Assembly: GCA_963804825.1 (NCBI GenBank)
Contig: CAWDRV010000001.1
Location: 372,001-436,000 of the forward strand
Source of the DNA: JBKQVT01 sp963804825
GTDB lineage: Bacteria; Planctomycetota; Planctomycetia; Pirellulales; Thermoguttaceae
Length of the DNA stretch: 64,000 nt
Direction: 5' to 3'
Position numbers and translations under genes: made by a program. Of this stretch, positions 1-8,458 are shown one piece after another (within the stretch, counting starts at the first letter, position 1; every line of letters starts with the position of its first letter). The notes beneath the pieces are model-generated. The model searched no databases, had not been told where the DNA came from, and saw nothing but the letters and a program-made list of their open reading frames with translations.

Positions 1-384
1 AAGATGCCAACAACGTCATTCGAGAAGCTGGGCATCGTCGGGGTGACGCTGACGCCCGAGATGGTCGCCAGGCGGCGTGGCGCCCCGCCCAACCACGGGG
101 TGCTGTTTGACCAGGTGGACGAGCACGGCCCGTTGGCCGGCTGGGATGACGGCTCGGTCATCATCGAGTGTGCCCATAAGCCGGTGGCCACGGTGGAGGA
201 TTTGAGTAAGATCTTGGCGCAGCAGTCCTTCGAGAAGGGAGTGTCTCTCGTGATCCAAGGTTCGAAGACCGAGCACCACGATGCGGTCTTGAGCCCACAT
301 GGGCGCAGTGCTCCAACCTGCGGAGGACGTGCAAGTTCCGTGCACCGGGTCTGTGTTGGTTACCATTCACGACCGAAGTACTAA
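1..384 (+). CDS. PDZ-domain protein, 3' part
   Basis: The reading frame is open to the left window edge, so the gene probably begins upstream and the first ATG at position 4 need not be the start. Residues about 8-85 fit a PDZ domain: a LGIVGVTLTPEM carboxylate-binding-loop region, a GVLFDQVDEHGPLAGW stretch, GSVIIE, and a VEDLSKIL helix. PDZ domains of this kind form the C-terminal part of HtrA/DegP-type periplasmic proteases, and this could be such a tail. The last 35 residues after VIQGSKTEHH have no domain character and are rich in Arg, Cys and His, so a frameshift near position 290 may have replaced the true C-terminus. The family call is moderate and the function is inferred only. Confidence 0.5.
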   Translation, partial: KMPTTSFEKLGIVGVTLTPEMVARRRGAPPNHGVLFDQVDEHGPLAGWDDGSVIIECAHKPVATVEDLSKILAQQSFEKGVSLVIQGSKTEHHDAVLSPHGRSAPTCGGRASSVHRVCVGYHSRPKY

Positions 385-603
385 GGTGATTAAATCACGG
401 TGATCACGGAAAGCCCAGGGTGACTACCACTCAAAAAGGGCGAATAATTCCTTGAGGCCTTTGGAAAGAAACTTACGGAGAGTTTCAGATACAAGGACAC
501 CCTCCAGACGGCGAGCCCTTGGATCGCGGCATTCTACGCACACTCGGTCATGCAACCGCATAGCCAGCAAAGAGAACGAAGGCCGCTTGAGTGAGGTGAT
601 CCA

Positions 604-3117
604 ATGGAATCCGCCTGGTACATTCAGACCGAAAGTGGTGAAATCAAAGGGCCGATTGCGCCCGCCGTGCTGAAGGCGCGGGCCGATGCCGGAATGATCA
701 AGCCCGACACGCCCGTTCGCGAAGCGGCTGGAGGTGACTGGGTGCCCGCGGGTAGAGTCAAAGGGCTGTTTTCCAGCGCCGTCCAGCCGGGAGCAACAAC
801 CCCGCCACCCGTAGCGAGACCCGCAGCGCCGCCGCAAACCATGTCATCCGCGGGTTGGTACATTTCCCTCGGCAATCAGGTGCACGGCCCCCTCTCCGAA
901 AGCCAACTTCGTGAGCTGGCCCAACGGGGCAGCGTCACGGCGCAGACGCCGGTGTCCCGGGACAAGACCAAGTGGATGGCGGCAGCAGCGGTTCAAGGCA
1001 TCGTGTTCGGCGTTGTCCCGCCTCCAAGAACCCAAGTTTCGTCACCCCCATCCCCTCAGTCCGCCAGGGGTGGGCGATTCAGCAAGGCTTGGCCTTCCGC
1101 GGGGGTCCTTGCTGGCATAGGAGGGCTCCTCTGTGCAGTTCTCGTCTTGACAGTCATTGGCGCCCTTGTCGGGTCGGGAGAGTCCCATTGTGCGCCGTCC
1201 ACAACCCATGTGGTCTCGCCATCCAACACGGCTGCCGATCAAAAGCCTGTGGCACGTGCTCCCACTGTTGAAGATGTCCCCCACCCGGAGGACGCCGCGG
1301 CGCATGTCAAGCGAGGCGATGCCTACCGCGCGAAGGGTGACTACAAGGCAGCGTTTACGGAGTACGCCGAGGCCATCCGGCTCGACCCGAAGTACGCCAA
1401 GGCGTATTCCCACCGGGGCCTAGCCTACCGACTCAAGGGTGAGTTCGACAAGGCGATTGCGGACTGCACCGAGGCCATCCGGCTCGACCCGAAGCTGGCC
1501 AAGGCGTATGGCGATCGCGGCGCTTCCTACGCCGAGAAGCGCGACTACGCCAAAGCGATTGCGGACTGCACCGAAGCCATCCGGCTCGACCCGAAGCTGG
1601 CCGAGGCGTATTCCAGCCGGGGCCTAGCCTACCGACACACGGGTGAGTTCGATAAGGCGATCGCCGACTACACCGAGGCCATCCGGCTGAACCCGAAGAA
1701 TGCCGCGGCGTATGCTAACCGGGGAAATGCCTACAAAGACAAAGGCGACTATGACAAGGCGATCGCTGACTACACCGAAGCCATCCAGCTAGATCCGAAG
1801 TTGGCCACGGCATATTCCAACCGGGGCATTGCCTCCTGCGCGAAGGGTAAGTTCGACAAGGCGATTGTGGACTGCACCGAGGCCATCCGGCTCGACCCGA
1901 AGTTGGCCAAGGCGCATTCCAACCGGGGCATTGCCTACTGCGGGAAGGGCGAGACCGACAAGGCGATTGTGGACTGCACCGAGGCCATCCGGCTCGACCC
2001 GAAGTTGGCCGAGGCGCATTCCAACCGGAGCATCGCCTACTGCGTGAAGGGGGAGTTCGACAAGGCGATTGCGGACTGCACCGAGGCCATCCAGATCGAC
2101 CCGAACTTGGCGAAGGCATATTTAGACCGGGGCGCTGCTCACTTCGGGAAGAGGGAGTTCGACAAGGCGATTGTGGACGCCACCGAGGCCATCCGCCTCA
2201 ACCCGAGGTTCGTCGTGGCGTATTCCAGCCGGGGCCTAGCCTACGACAAGAAGGGGGACTACGACGCGGCGATCGCCGACTTCACCGAGGCCATCCGGCT
2301 GGCCCCGGAGAACCGGGCCGTAGCCTACGAGAAGGTTGACTACAACGCGGCGACCGCCGACTACACCGAGGCCATCCGGCCGACCCCAAAGTTGGCCGTG
2401 GCGTATTACGAGCGGGGAAATACCTACTTCAAGAAGGGGGACTACGACGCGGCGATCGCCGACTTCACCGAGGCCATCCGGCTCGACCCGAACTTGGCCG
2501 AGGCGTGTTGCGGCCGAGGCACGGCTTTCTGCGGGAAGAGTGAGTTCGATAAGGCCATCGCCGACTTCACCGAGGCCATCCGGCTCGCCCCGAAGTTGGC
2601 CAAGGCATATTGCAATCGGGGCGTAGCCTACAACAGGACGAGGGAGTTCGACAAGGCGATTGTGGACTGCACCGAGGCCATCCGGCTCGCCCCGAAGTTG
2701 GCCGAGGCGTATTCCAACCGGGGCAATGCCTACTGCGGGACGAGGGAGTTCGACAAGGCGATTGTGGACTACACCGAGGCCATCCGGATCGACCCGAAGT
2801 TTGTCGCGGCGTATTTCAACCGGGGCCTAACCTACGATAGTAAGGGCGACTACGACAAGGCGATTGCCGACTACACGGAGGCCATCCGGCTGAACCCGAA
2901 GAGTGCCGCGCCGTATTTCAACCGGGGAAATACCTACTACAGGAAGGGTAACTACCACGCGGCAATTGCAAGCTACGCCGAGGCCATCCGGCTCGACCCG
3001 AAGTTTGTCGCGGCGTATTTCAACCGGGGCGAAGCCTATAAGCGCGAGGGCAAGAAGACTGAGGCGAACAAAGACTTCGCCAAGGCCAAAGAACTGGGGT
3101 ACAAACCGGCGAAATGA
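604..3117 (+). CDS. Membrane protein with two GYF_2 domains and about 17 TPR repeats
   Basis: This 837-residue protein starts at an ATG with GAGGTGA nine bases upstream. Residues 4-55 and about 83-133 are two GYF_2 domains (WYIQ/WYIS starts, GPI/GPL, a conserved W near the end). A Pro/Ser-rich linker leads to one membrane helix at about 166-190. From about residue 230 to the end there are roughly 17 tandem 34-residue TPRs of the pattern A-Y-x-x-R-G-x-A-Y-x-x-K-G-x-F/Y-D-K-A-I-x-D-x-T-E-A-I-R-L-D-P-K. One unit near residue 560-575 is shortened. GYF_2 domains are common in planctomycete membrane proteins, and TPRs make protein-protein scaffolds. No catalytic domain is visible. The gene lies 250 bp before the vWA/PP2C/kinase cluster on the same strand and may serve it, but this is only positional. 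Confidence 0.85.
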   Translation: MESAWYIQTESGEIKGPIAPAVLKARADAGMIKPDTPVREAAGGDWVPAGRVKGLFSSAVQPGATTPPPVARPAAPPQTMSSAGWYISLGNQVHGPLSESQLRELAQRGSVTAQTPVSRDKTKWMAAAAVQGIVFGVVPPPRTQVSSPPSPQSARGGRFSKAWPSAGVLAGIGGLLCAVLVLTVIGALVGSGESHCAPSTTHVVSPSNTAADQKPVARAPTVEDVPHPEDAAAHVKRGDAYRAKGDYKAAFTEYAEAIRLDPKYAKAYSHRGLAYRLKGEFDKAIADCTEAIRLDPKLAKAYGDRGASYAEKRDYAKAIADCTEAIRLDPKLAEAYSSRGLAYRHTGEFDKAIADYTEAIRLNPKNAAAYANRGNAYKDKGDYDKAIADYTEAIQLDPKLATAYSNRGIASCAKGKFDKAIVDCTEAIRLDPKLAKAHSNRGIAYCGKGETDKAIVDCTEAIRLDPKLAEAHSNRSIAYCVKGEFDKAIADCTEAIQIDPNLAKAYLDRGAAHFGKREFDKAIVDATEAIRLNPRFVVAYSSRGLAYDKKGDYDAAIADFTEAIRLAPENRAVAYEKVDYNAATADYTEAIRPTPKLAVAYYERGNTYFKKGDYDAAIADFTEAIRLDPNLAEACCGRGTAFCGKSEFDKAIADFTEAIRLAPKLAKAYCNRGVAYNRTREFDKAIVDCTEAIRLAPKLAEAYSNRGNAYCGTREFDKAIVDYTEAIRIDPKFVAAYFNRGLTYDSKGDYDKAIADYTEAIRLNPKSAAPYFNRGNTYYRKGNYHAAIASYAEAIRLDPKFVAAYFNRGEAYKREGKKTEANKDFAKAKELGYKPAK

Positions 3118-3368
3118 ACACCGGGACGGTCGCTGCCGACACTTGCAGGCGGCGCGGCCAGGTGGAGCCGCTGGGCGTTGTGCCCTTGGCCACCTGGTCA
3201 TAACTACGAGAGAAAACTCCCAAGCCGTGGACCCCGAAGTCGGCCAGCCCGCATCCCGGCCTCCCCTCCGGGCCGCAAGGCGTCTATCTTGGGGCGGCCT
3301 CCCCCGCCTTGCGAATGAGACGCCGGCGCACTAAATTGAGGGGGTAAATCTAAGGAGAGCGTTCACCC

Positions 3369-4220
3369 ATGTCCTACGCAGCCGAAATCAGCCGGGCCAA
3401 CCCTACCTGCTTCCTCTTCCTCATCGACCAGTCGGGCTCGATGGCCGAGCGGTGGGGCGGCGACGCTGGCAAGACCAAGGCGGAGGGCGTTGCCGACGCC
3501 ATCAATCGCCTTTTGGAAACCCTCGTCACCCGCTGCTCCAAGGGCGACTATATCGCCGACCGTTACTACGTCGGCGTGATCGGCTACGGCGGCGACGTGA
3601 GCCTGGGATTCTCGATCGACGGCCTGGCCTCACAGGTCCTGCAGCCGGTGAGCGTGATCGACGCCCATCCCTTGCGCATCGAAGATCGTGTGCGGAGGAG
3701 CGACGACGGTACCGGCCGGTTGATCCAACAGCGGGTGATGCTGCCGATGTGGCTGGAGCCGAAGGCGGCGGGCAAGACGCCGATGTGTCAGGCCTTTCAG
3801 GCGGCCCACGAGGTGATTGGCCAGTTCGTGTCCGAGCACCCCGCCTGCTTCCCGCCCATCGTCATCAACATCAGCGACGGCATGGCCACGGACGGCGATG
3901 CCGGGCAGGTCCTGCAAATGGCCACGGCGCTGCGGGGCTTGGCGTCGCAGGACGGCAACGTGCTGCTGTTTAACGTCCACGTCTCGGTGCGCGGGCAGCG
4001 GCCGATCCTCTTTCCAACCGGCGAGGGGGAGCTGCCGGACGAATACGCCCGCCTGCTGTTTCGCATGTCCAGCCCGCTGCCGCAGGCAATGCTCCGCCAG
4101 GCCCAGATCGTGGAGGCCTCGGTCCCGGACGGCGCGGTGGGTTTTGCCTTCAATGCGGATTTGGCCTCGGTCATCATGTTCTTGGACATCGGCACCCGGG
4201 GCGACACGCTGCTCAGGTAG
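3369..4220 (+). CDS. TerY-like vWA domain protein
   Basis: This 283-residue protein is essentially one von Willebrand factor A domain. The metal-ion-dependent adhesion site is complete: D-x-S-x-S as DQSGSM near residue 20, a Thr in AGKTPM, and an Asp in NISDGMATD. The start ATG is preceded by AAGGAGAG. The stop is 12 bases before the PP2C gene, which in turn is 4 bases before a kinase gene. The order vWA, PP2C, kinase is the TerY-phosphatase-kinase triad known from Ter-type stress-response systems. There vWA proteins are thought to act as metal-dependent adaptors. The domain call is firm; the role in this triad is inferred from gene order and family resemblance. Confidence 0.85.
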   Translation: MSYAAEISRANPTCFLFLIDQSGSMAERWGGDAGKTKAEGVADAINRLLETLVTRCSKGDYIADRYYVGVIGYGGDVSLGFSIDGLASQVLQPVSVIDAHPLRIEDRVRRSDDGTGRLIQQRVMLPMWLEPKAAGKTPMCQAFQAAHEVIGQFVSEHPACFPPIVINISDGMATDGDAGQVLQMATALRGLASQDGNVLLFNVHVSVRGQRPILFPTGEGELPDEYARLLFRMSSPLPQAMLRQAQIVEASVPDGAVGFAFNADLASVIMFLDIGTRGDTLLR

Positions 4221-4232
4221 TCGGTCGATATC

Positions 4233-5052
4233 ATGGCCGTGACTTCGCATACCTTCTGGTTGCCTCGACGGGGCAGCATCCCCGGGGAGTACGAGGATGC
4301 CGTGGCGGCCGACGACGCGGCCGGCCGCTACGCCGTGGCCGACGGCGCCACCGAAGGGTGCTTTACCGGCCTCTGGGCCACGCTGCTGGTCGACGATTTC
4401 GTGCGCCACTGCCGACCGCGGCATGGAAGAGTGGCCCGATTCGCTATCCGCCATCCAGGAGTTGTGGGACGCCGACGTCCGCGGCCGGCGACTGCCGTAT
4501 CACGCCCAGCCGTCGGTGCGGCAAGGGGCCTACGCCACCTTCCTGGGCGTGGTGCTGAGGGACGAAAAGGGGACAGGTCCAATTTGTGCGAAGCACCCTC
4601 CGGGCCGTTCCGGCAAATTGGACCTGTCCCCTTTTCCTTCTCCCGAGGACGTATACCAGTGGCAGGCCCTGGCCGTGGGCGACGCCTGCCTGTTTCACAC
4701 CCGCCGCGGCGCCTTGCTCCGCGCCTTTCCACTGGAAAAATCCCAAGCCTTCGGCAATGCCCCGGCGCTGGTCGGCGCACGCATGGCGGCGGACGAGGTC
4801 CGCAAGCGGCGCCAGGTGTGGCCCGACGGACGCGGGCAGTCCGGCGATCGCCTCTGGGCCATGACCGATGCCTTGGCACAATGGTGTCTGGCCGAGCAGG
4901 AAAGGGGCGGGAATCCCTGGGGCGAGCTGGAATCGCTGCTGGAGGCCCCGCCCCACGACGACCGTTTCGCCGCCTGGATCGAAGGACTCCGCACCGCCCG
5001 GCGACTGCGCAACGACGACGTCACGTTGCTGGGCATCGTTTTGGAGGGCTGA
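4233..5052 (+). CDS. PP2C-family protein phosphatase of the vWA-kinase triad (frameshifted)
   Basis: The N-terminal part lies in the frame starting at 4233 and carries GEYEDAVAADD and the metal-binding VADGATEG motif. Near 4415 the coding signal moves to another frame and runs to the stop at 5052, with LWAMTDALAQW and a final RNDDVTLLGIVLEG, the metal-binding NDD of PP2C enzymes. A loss of two bases (GC) in TGC-GCC-GAC explains the shift. The protein would be about 273 residues. In its middle about 24 residues (EKGTGPICAK and onward) are the in-frame translation of a foldback repeat at 4565-4635. These are not part of the family, so this phosphatase carries a repeat-derived insertion. Expected role: Ser/Thr dephosphorylation opposing the neighbouring kinase. 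Confidence 0.75.
4565..4635. repeat. Foldback repeat, diverged copy inside the PP2C gene
   Basis: This 71-bp inverted repeat runs from AAAAGGGGACAGGTCCAATT to its complement at the other end. Its inner part (TGTGCGAAGCACCC then GGGCCGTTCCGG) is shared with the two copies at 30750-30856 and 42790-42896. The outer stem reads ACAGGTCCAA here instead of ACAGTCCCCA, and both arms carry matching changes, so the stem is maintained. It is translated in frame within the phosphatase. Confidence 0.85.
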
Positions 5053-5056
5053 TACG

Positions 5057-7337
5057 ATGCCATGGCCGACGCCGACCGATTTCAGGCACGCGATCCAAGA
5101 CCCGCCCGGCGCCCTGGCCGACGAAGAATTGCGCGGCGGCGCGGTCGCCCGCAACCCCCGCGGCCTGCCCATGCTCTGGTCGGGCAACTTCGCCAGCGTC
5201 TACCGCATCCACTGCCCGGCCACGGGCAAGACCTGGGCGCTGAAATGCTTCACCCGCGAAGTGAGCACTCGGCAGGAGCGCTATCGCCAGATCGCCGCCT
5301 GCCTGAAGGCGGCGCGATTGCCCTTCATCGTGCCGTTCGTCTACCTGGAGCGTGGCATCCAGGTCCACGGCCAATGGTTCCCAGCGGTCAAGATGGAGTG
5401 GGTCGAGGGGCAGACGCTCAATCGCTTCGTCGAGGAGTCGCTGGAGAAGCCGAAGATGCTGCGGCAGTTGCTGGAGCTTTGGCCGCGTCTGGCCAGCCGG
5501 CTCCGGGAGGCCGGCATCGCCCATGCCGACCTCCAGCACGGCAACGTCCTCTTGGTGCCCGCAGCCGACGGCAAGCTGGCCCTGAAGCTGATCGACTACG
5601 ACGGCATGTACGTGCCGGCCTTGGCGGGCACGCCGTCGGGCGAGCTTGGCCACCCCAACTATCAGCACCCCGACCGTCTGCGGCGACACGCCTATAACGC
5701 CGACGTGGACCGCTTTTCCCACCTGGCCATCTACGCCGCGGTGCAAGGTCTGCTCACTGGACGCCGCGACCTCTGGCAGCGGTTCAACAACGACGAGAAC
5801 CTGCTCTTTCGGGAAGAGGATTTCCGGCGGCCTGCGGAATCCGAGCTTTTCGAGGCCCTTTGGGACACCGACGACACGAATAGCCGCGCGCTGGCGGGCC
5901 GACTCCTCCTGGCCTGCGCAGCCGCTGGAAGCGACCCCCTGGCTGGACCATGTAGTCCAGCGCGACCGGGTCAGCGCCCTGACGCGGACTGAGCAAGCGG
6001 CGGCGTCCTCGCTGCTGGCGGCAGGCAGGGCACTGGCACGGCTGAAGCTCCCCGCCGCTGCGGAGGCGGGGACGCCGTCGCCGCCCGAGCCGCCGCAGTG
6101 GCGGGGGACATCGGCCAAGGTTGCCGCGGGCGAGGTCGTTCGGGCCGAGGCTGTGCCGGTAGCAGCCGTTTCGACGCGACCTGTTTCGCAACAGAGAACA
6201 TTGCCTGCGGACGTGCCGCCACGGCGCCGTCATCTCCTCTCGTCGCTGTTGCAATCGGCCGTCGTTCCGGTGCGCGCGGCGGATCGACTGCTGCTCGGCA
6301 TGGTGGGGCAGGACAACACGATCTTGTACAACTTCCTGCGTGTTTTCACCGCGACGCTGCTGGTTGGCCTGGTGCTGCTGGGCGTCTCTTGGTTCAGACC
6401 CAGTTCTCCCCCAGTCCGTCCCGAAGCGACCGCCGCCGCAGTATCCCGGGGTGAAAGCGCAATCACCGCCACCAAGCACGCTGCGCTGTCGAAGGAAATC
6501 GCCGTGGACCTCGGCAACGGCGTGAAGCTGGAAATGGTGCCCATTCCGGCGGGCGAGTTCATGATGGGCTCGCCCGATGCGGACAAGGACGCCGGTGACA
6601 ACGAGAAGCCGCAGCACCGGATTCGGATCAGCAGACCCTTCTACTTGGCCAAGTATCCGGCGACACAGGAGCAGTGGGAGGCGGTCATGGGCCGCAACCC
6701 GAGCCGCTTCAAGGGGCCGAAGAACCCGGTGGAGAGCGTCAGTTGGGACGACTGCCAGAAGTTTCTGGAAAAGCTCAACGCGAAGTCGGGCCCTGGGGGA
6801 GGAAAGTTCCAGTTGCCCACGGAGGCGCAGTGGGAGTATGCCTGCCGGGCAGGGAGCACGACGCGATATTGCTTCGGGGACGACGAGTCGCATCTGGGCG
6901 AATATGCGTGGTATGACGCGAACTCGGGCGGCAAGCCCCACCCGGTGGGCCAGAAGAAGCCGAACGCCTGGGAGCTGTACGATATGCATGGGAGCGTATG
7001 GGAGTGGTGCGCGGACTGGTATGATCGGAATTACTACAAGGAGTCGCCGAGGGATGATCCGACGGGGCCTACAACGGGCTCGTCCCGCGTGATTCGCGGC
7101 TGCACTCCGGACTCCGGCGCCAGGTACTGCCGCTCGGCGTTCCGCCGCTCCTACCCGCCCAGGAGCAGGCTGATGATCCTGGGCCTGCGTGTCTCCCGAA
7201 TTCCGGCGGAAGGATTTGCTGAGAACCCTGCGCCCGATTTCATGCCGCCGCTGAAAATCCAACCCGTTCCCACGCAGACCGTCGAAGTCGGAAAGCCGTT
7301 GACCGTTGCGGTTTCGGTCGAGGACGCCAAGCGGTAG
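5057..7337 (+). CDS. Ser/Thr protein kinase fused to membrane segment and SUMF1 (FGE-sulfatase) domain (frameshifted)
   Basis: The start ATG is 4 bases after the phosphatase stop. Residues about 30-290 form a kinase: a glycine-loop region SGNFASVYRI, the ATP-binding Lys in WALKCF (about 62), catalytic HADLQHGNVLL (about 155) and the metal-binding Asp in LIDYDGMYVP (about 178). Near 5925 the frame shifts by one base and continues PLEATPWLDHVVQRD, then a Pro/Ala-rich linker. A membrane helix follows (about 426-447), then a complete SUMF1/FGE-type domain (about 493-718) with IPAGEFMMGSP, LPTEAQWEYACRAG and MHGSVWEWCADW. After it a short Ig-like start ends at TAG 7335-7337, and the same frame stays open behind it to 7787. 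The kinase type matches those of TerY-PP2C-kinase triads. Fusion to an SUMF1 domain beyond a membrane segment suggests an outside sensor or ligand-binding part. Confidence 0.75.
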
Positions 7338-7787
7338 GAGGGAAAACTGCGATTCGGCCTCGGTCGGAACCCTCCACCAGGGGCCAGCATCGACCCGAAA
7401 ACCGGCGAGTTCGTCTGGACGCCAGCATCGGATGAGGCGTCCAAATCGCGTTGGGTCGTAGTGACGGCATCGACCGACGAGCCAGACGCCCAGACGACCC
7501 AAAGGACCTTGATGGTCAGGGTGGTGGGGAAGACGCGGGTCTCCGCGGCAAGTAAGCCCTTAGGAAAGCGAGCTGGCATAAGAGTGGTGGAGGCTGCGTC
7601 TTCCAACCGTGGGTCGGGCATGGGGCAGGCAACAAGAAAAGGCGACGAAAATCAAAACGCCGACAGGTGGGCTGTTGTCCAAACCGGCGACGAGATCAGG
7701 GTGGTCCGCATGGCAGACTTGGAAAATGAAAAAACCGCGTCAACAAAGAGTATGCCACCGAACAGGAGAGGTATCAGCGAAGAATGA
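7338..7787 (+). pseudogene. Continuation of the kinase-SUMF1 frame behind an internal TAG (Ig-like domain and tail)
   Basis: This 150-codon stretch is in the same frame as the upstream kinase-SUMF1 protein and separated from it only by TAG. The first 45 codons continue a putative Ig (He_PIG) domain: KLRFGLGRNPPPGASIDPKTG followed by FVWTP, a very typical motif, then VVVTASTDE. The upstream QTVEVGKPLTVAVSVEDAKR supplies the start of that same domain. A Trp codon TGG at the TAG position would fit the family, so a G-to-A change or base error is likely. The remaining tail has no recognisable domain. Confidence 0.65.
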
Positions 7788-7948
7788 AAACGGACCGGGC
7801 GGCCGAAAAGCCGGTCAAACCGACCTTCAAGGTTCTGAGGTTGAATATCACAACGGCGGAAAAGGCCAACGAAATCGCTCACCAAATTGCGGATAAAGTG
7901 GAGCAGGAAAACGACTCCAAAGGGGACAGCAAAGCCCGTAAGCGGTAG
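7784..7948 (+). CDS. Small charged protein overlapping the preceding frame (ATGA)
   Basis: This 54-codon reading frame has its ATG overlapping the TGA of the preceding frame as ATGA, typical of translational coupling. It is rich in Lys, Glu and Asp, with a possible amphipathic helix TTAEKANEIAHQIADKVEQE and no membrane segment. I do not recognise a family. If the upstream protein is read through its TAG, this would be the last gene of the vWA-phosphatase-kinase operon. It may be a chance ORF. Confidence 0.35.
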   Translation: MKTDRAAEKPVKPTFKVLRLNITTAEKANEIAHQIADKVEQENDSKGDSKARKR

Positions 7949-8163
7949 CCGACGCGCCAGTCATGGGGACAAATCGTGCAACTCGCCGCGAGGAAGCCCC
8001 GGCGGCCGGAAGAATCGCGACCGCCTCCGGAGGCAACAAGCGGCCGTGAGGGAGTTGTGAAACAGTAGAACCTCTTTTTTCTCTTTCGGCAGGCGGGAAG
8101 CATTGAAGAGATGGACTGGACCACGCCGACCGATTTCGGCATCAGCACGTTGAAAACGGTTCA

Positions 8164-8305
8164 CCTCGCTCACCGAGCCGAACCATGGCATTTTGGACCG
8201 CTATAGAGCTGGCAACCCCTTCATAACCCAAAGCGGTCGGCGGAAGAGAGACACCGAGACTTTGGGCGCCAAACGACCGTTTTGAGTGGGTTGTGGGGCG
8301 ACATG
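8164..8305. repeat. 142-bp direct repeat, left copy (DR-L)
   Basis: This segment is identical base for base to 18714-18855 in the same orientation. It contains no complete gene; I cannot tie it to a known insertion sequence end. It marks the left edge of a block in which every gene is on the minus strand. The surrounding 7949-8458 (about 510 bp) holds no gene that I can support. Confidence 0.9.
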
Positions 8306-8458
8306 CAGTGTCTCCACTTCCCCACACGAGACACCGGCCGAGACAATCTGTTATCCGCAAGTCGTTGCGAAGAATGGCCTTAAAACGCAAGAAGCCGAGG
8401 CGGACGGCCTCAGCCTGGGCCGTTAACCCACGGGTATCGAATTGTTCGAACCCGGTTT

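Noticed and set aside
1303..3110. Regular 102-bp periodicity in the GYF/TPR gene
   Set aside because: It is simply coding sequence for TPRs that have diverged normally; no sign of recent expansion as at 40 kb.
5784..7502. 572-codon minus-strand frame opposite the kinase-SUMF1 gene
   Set aside because: No domain resemblance; the plus strand carries textbook kinase and SUMF1 motifs.
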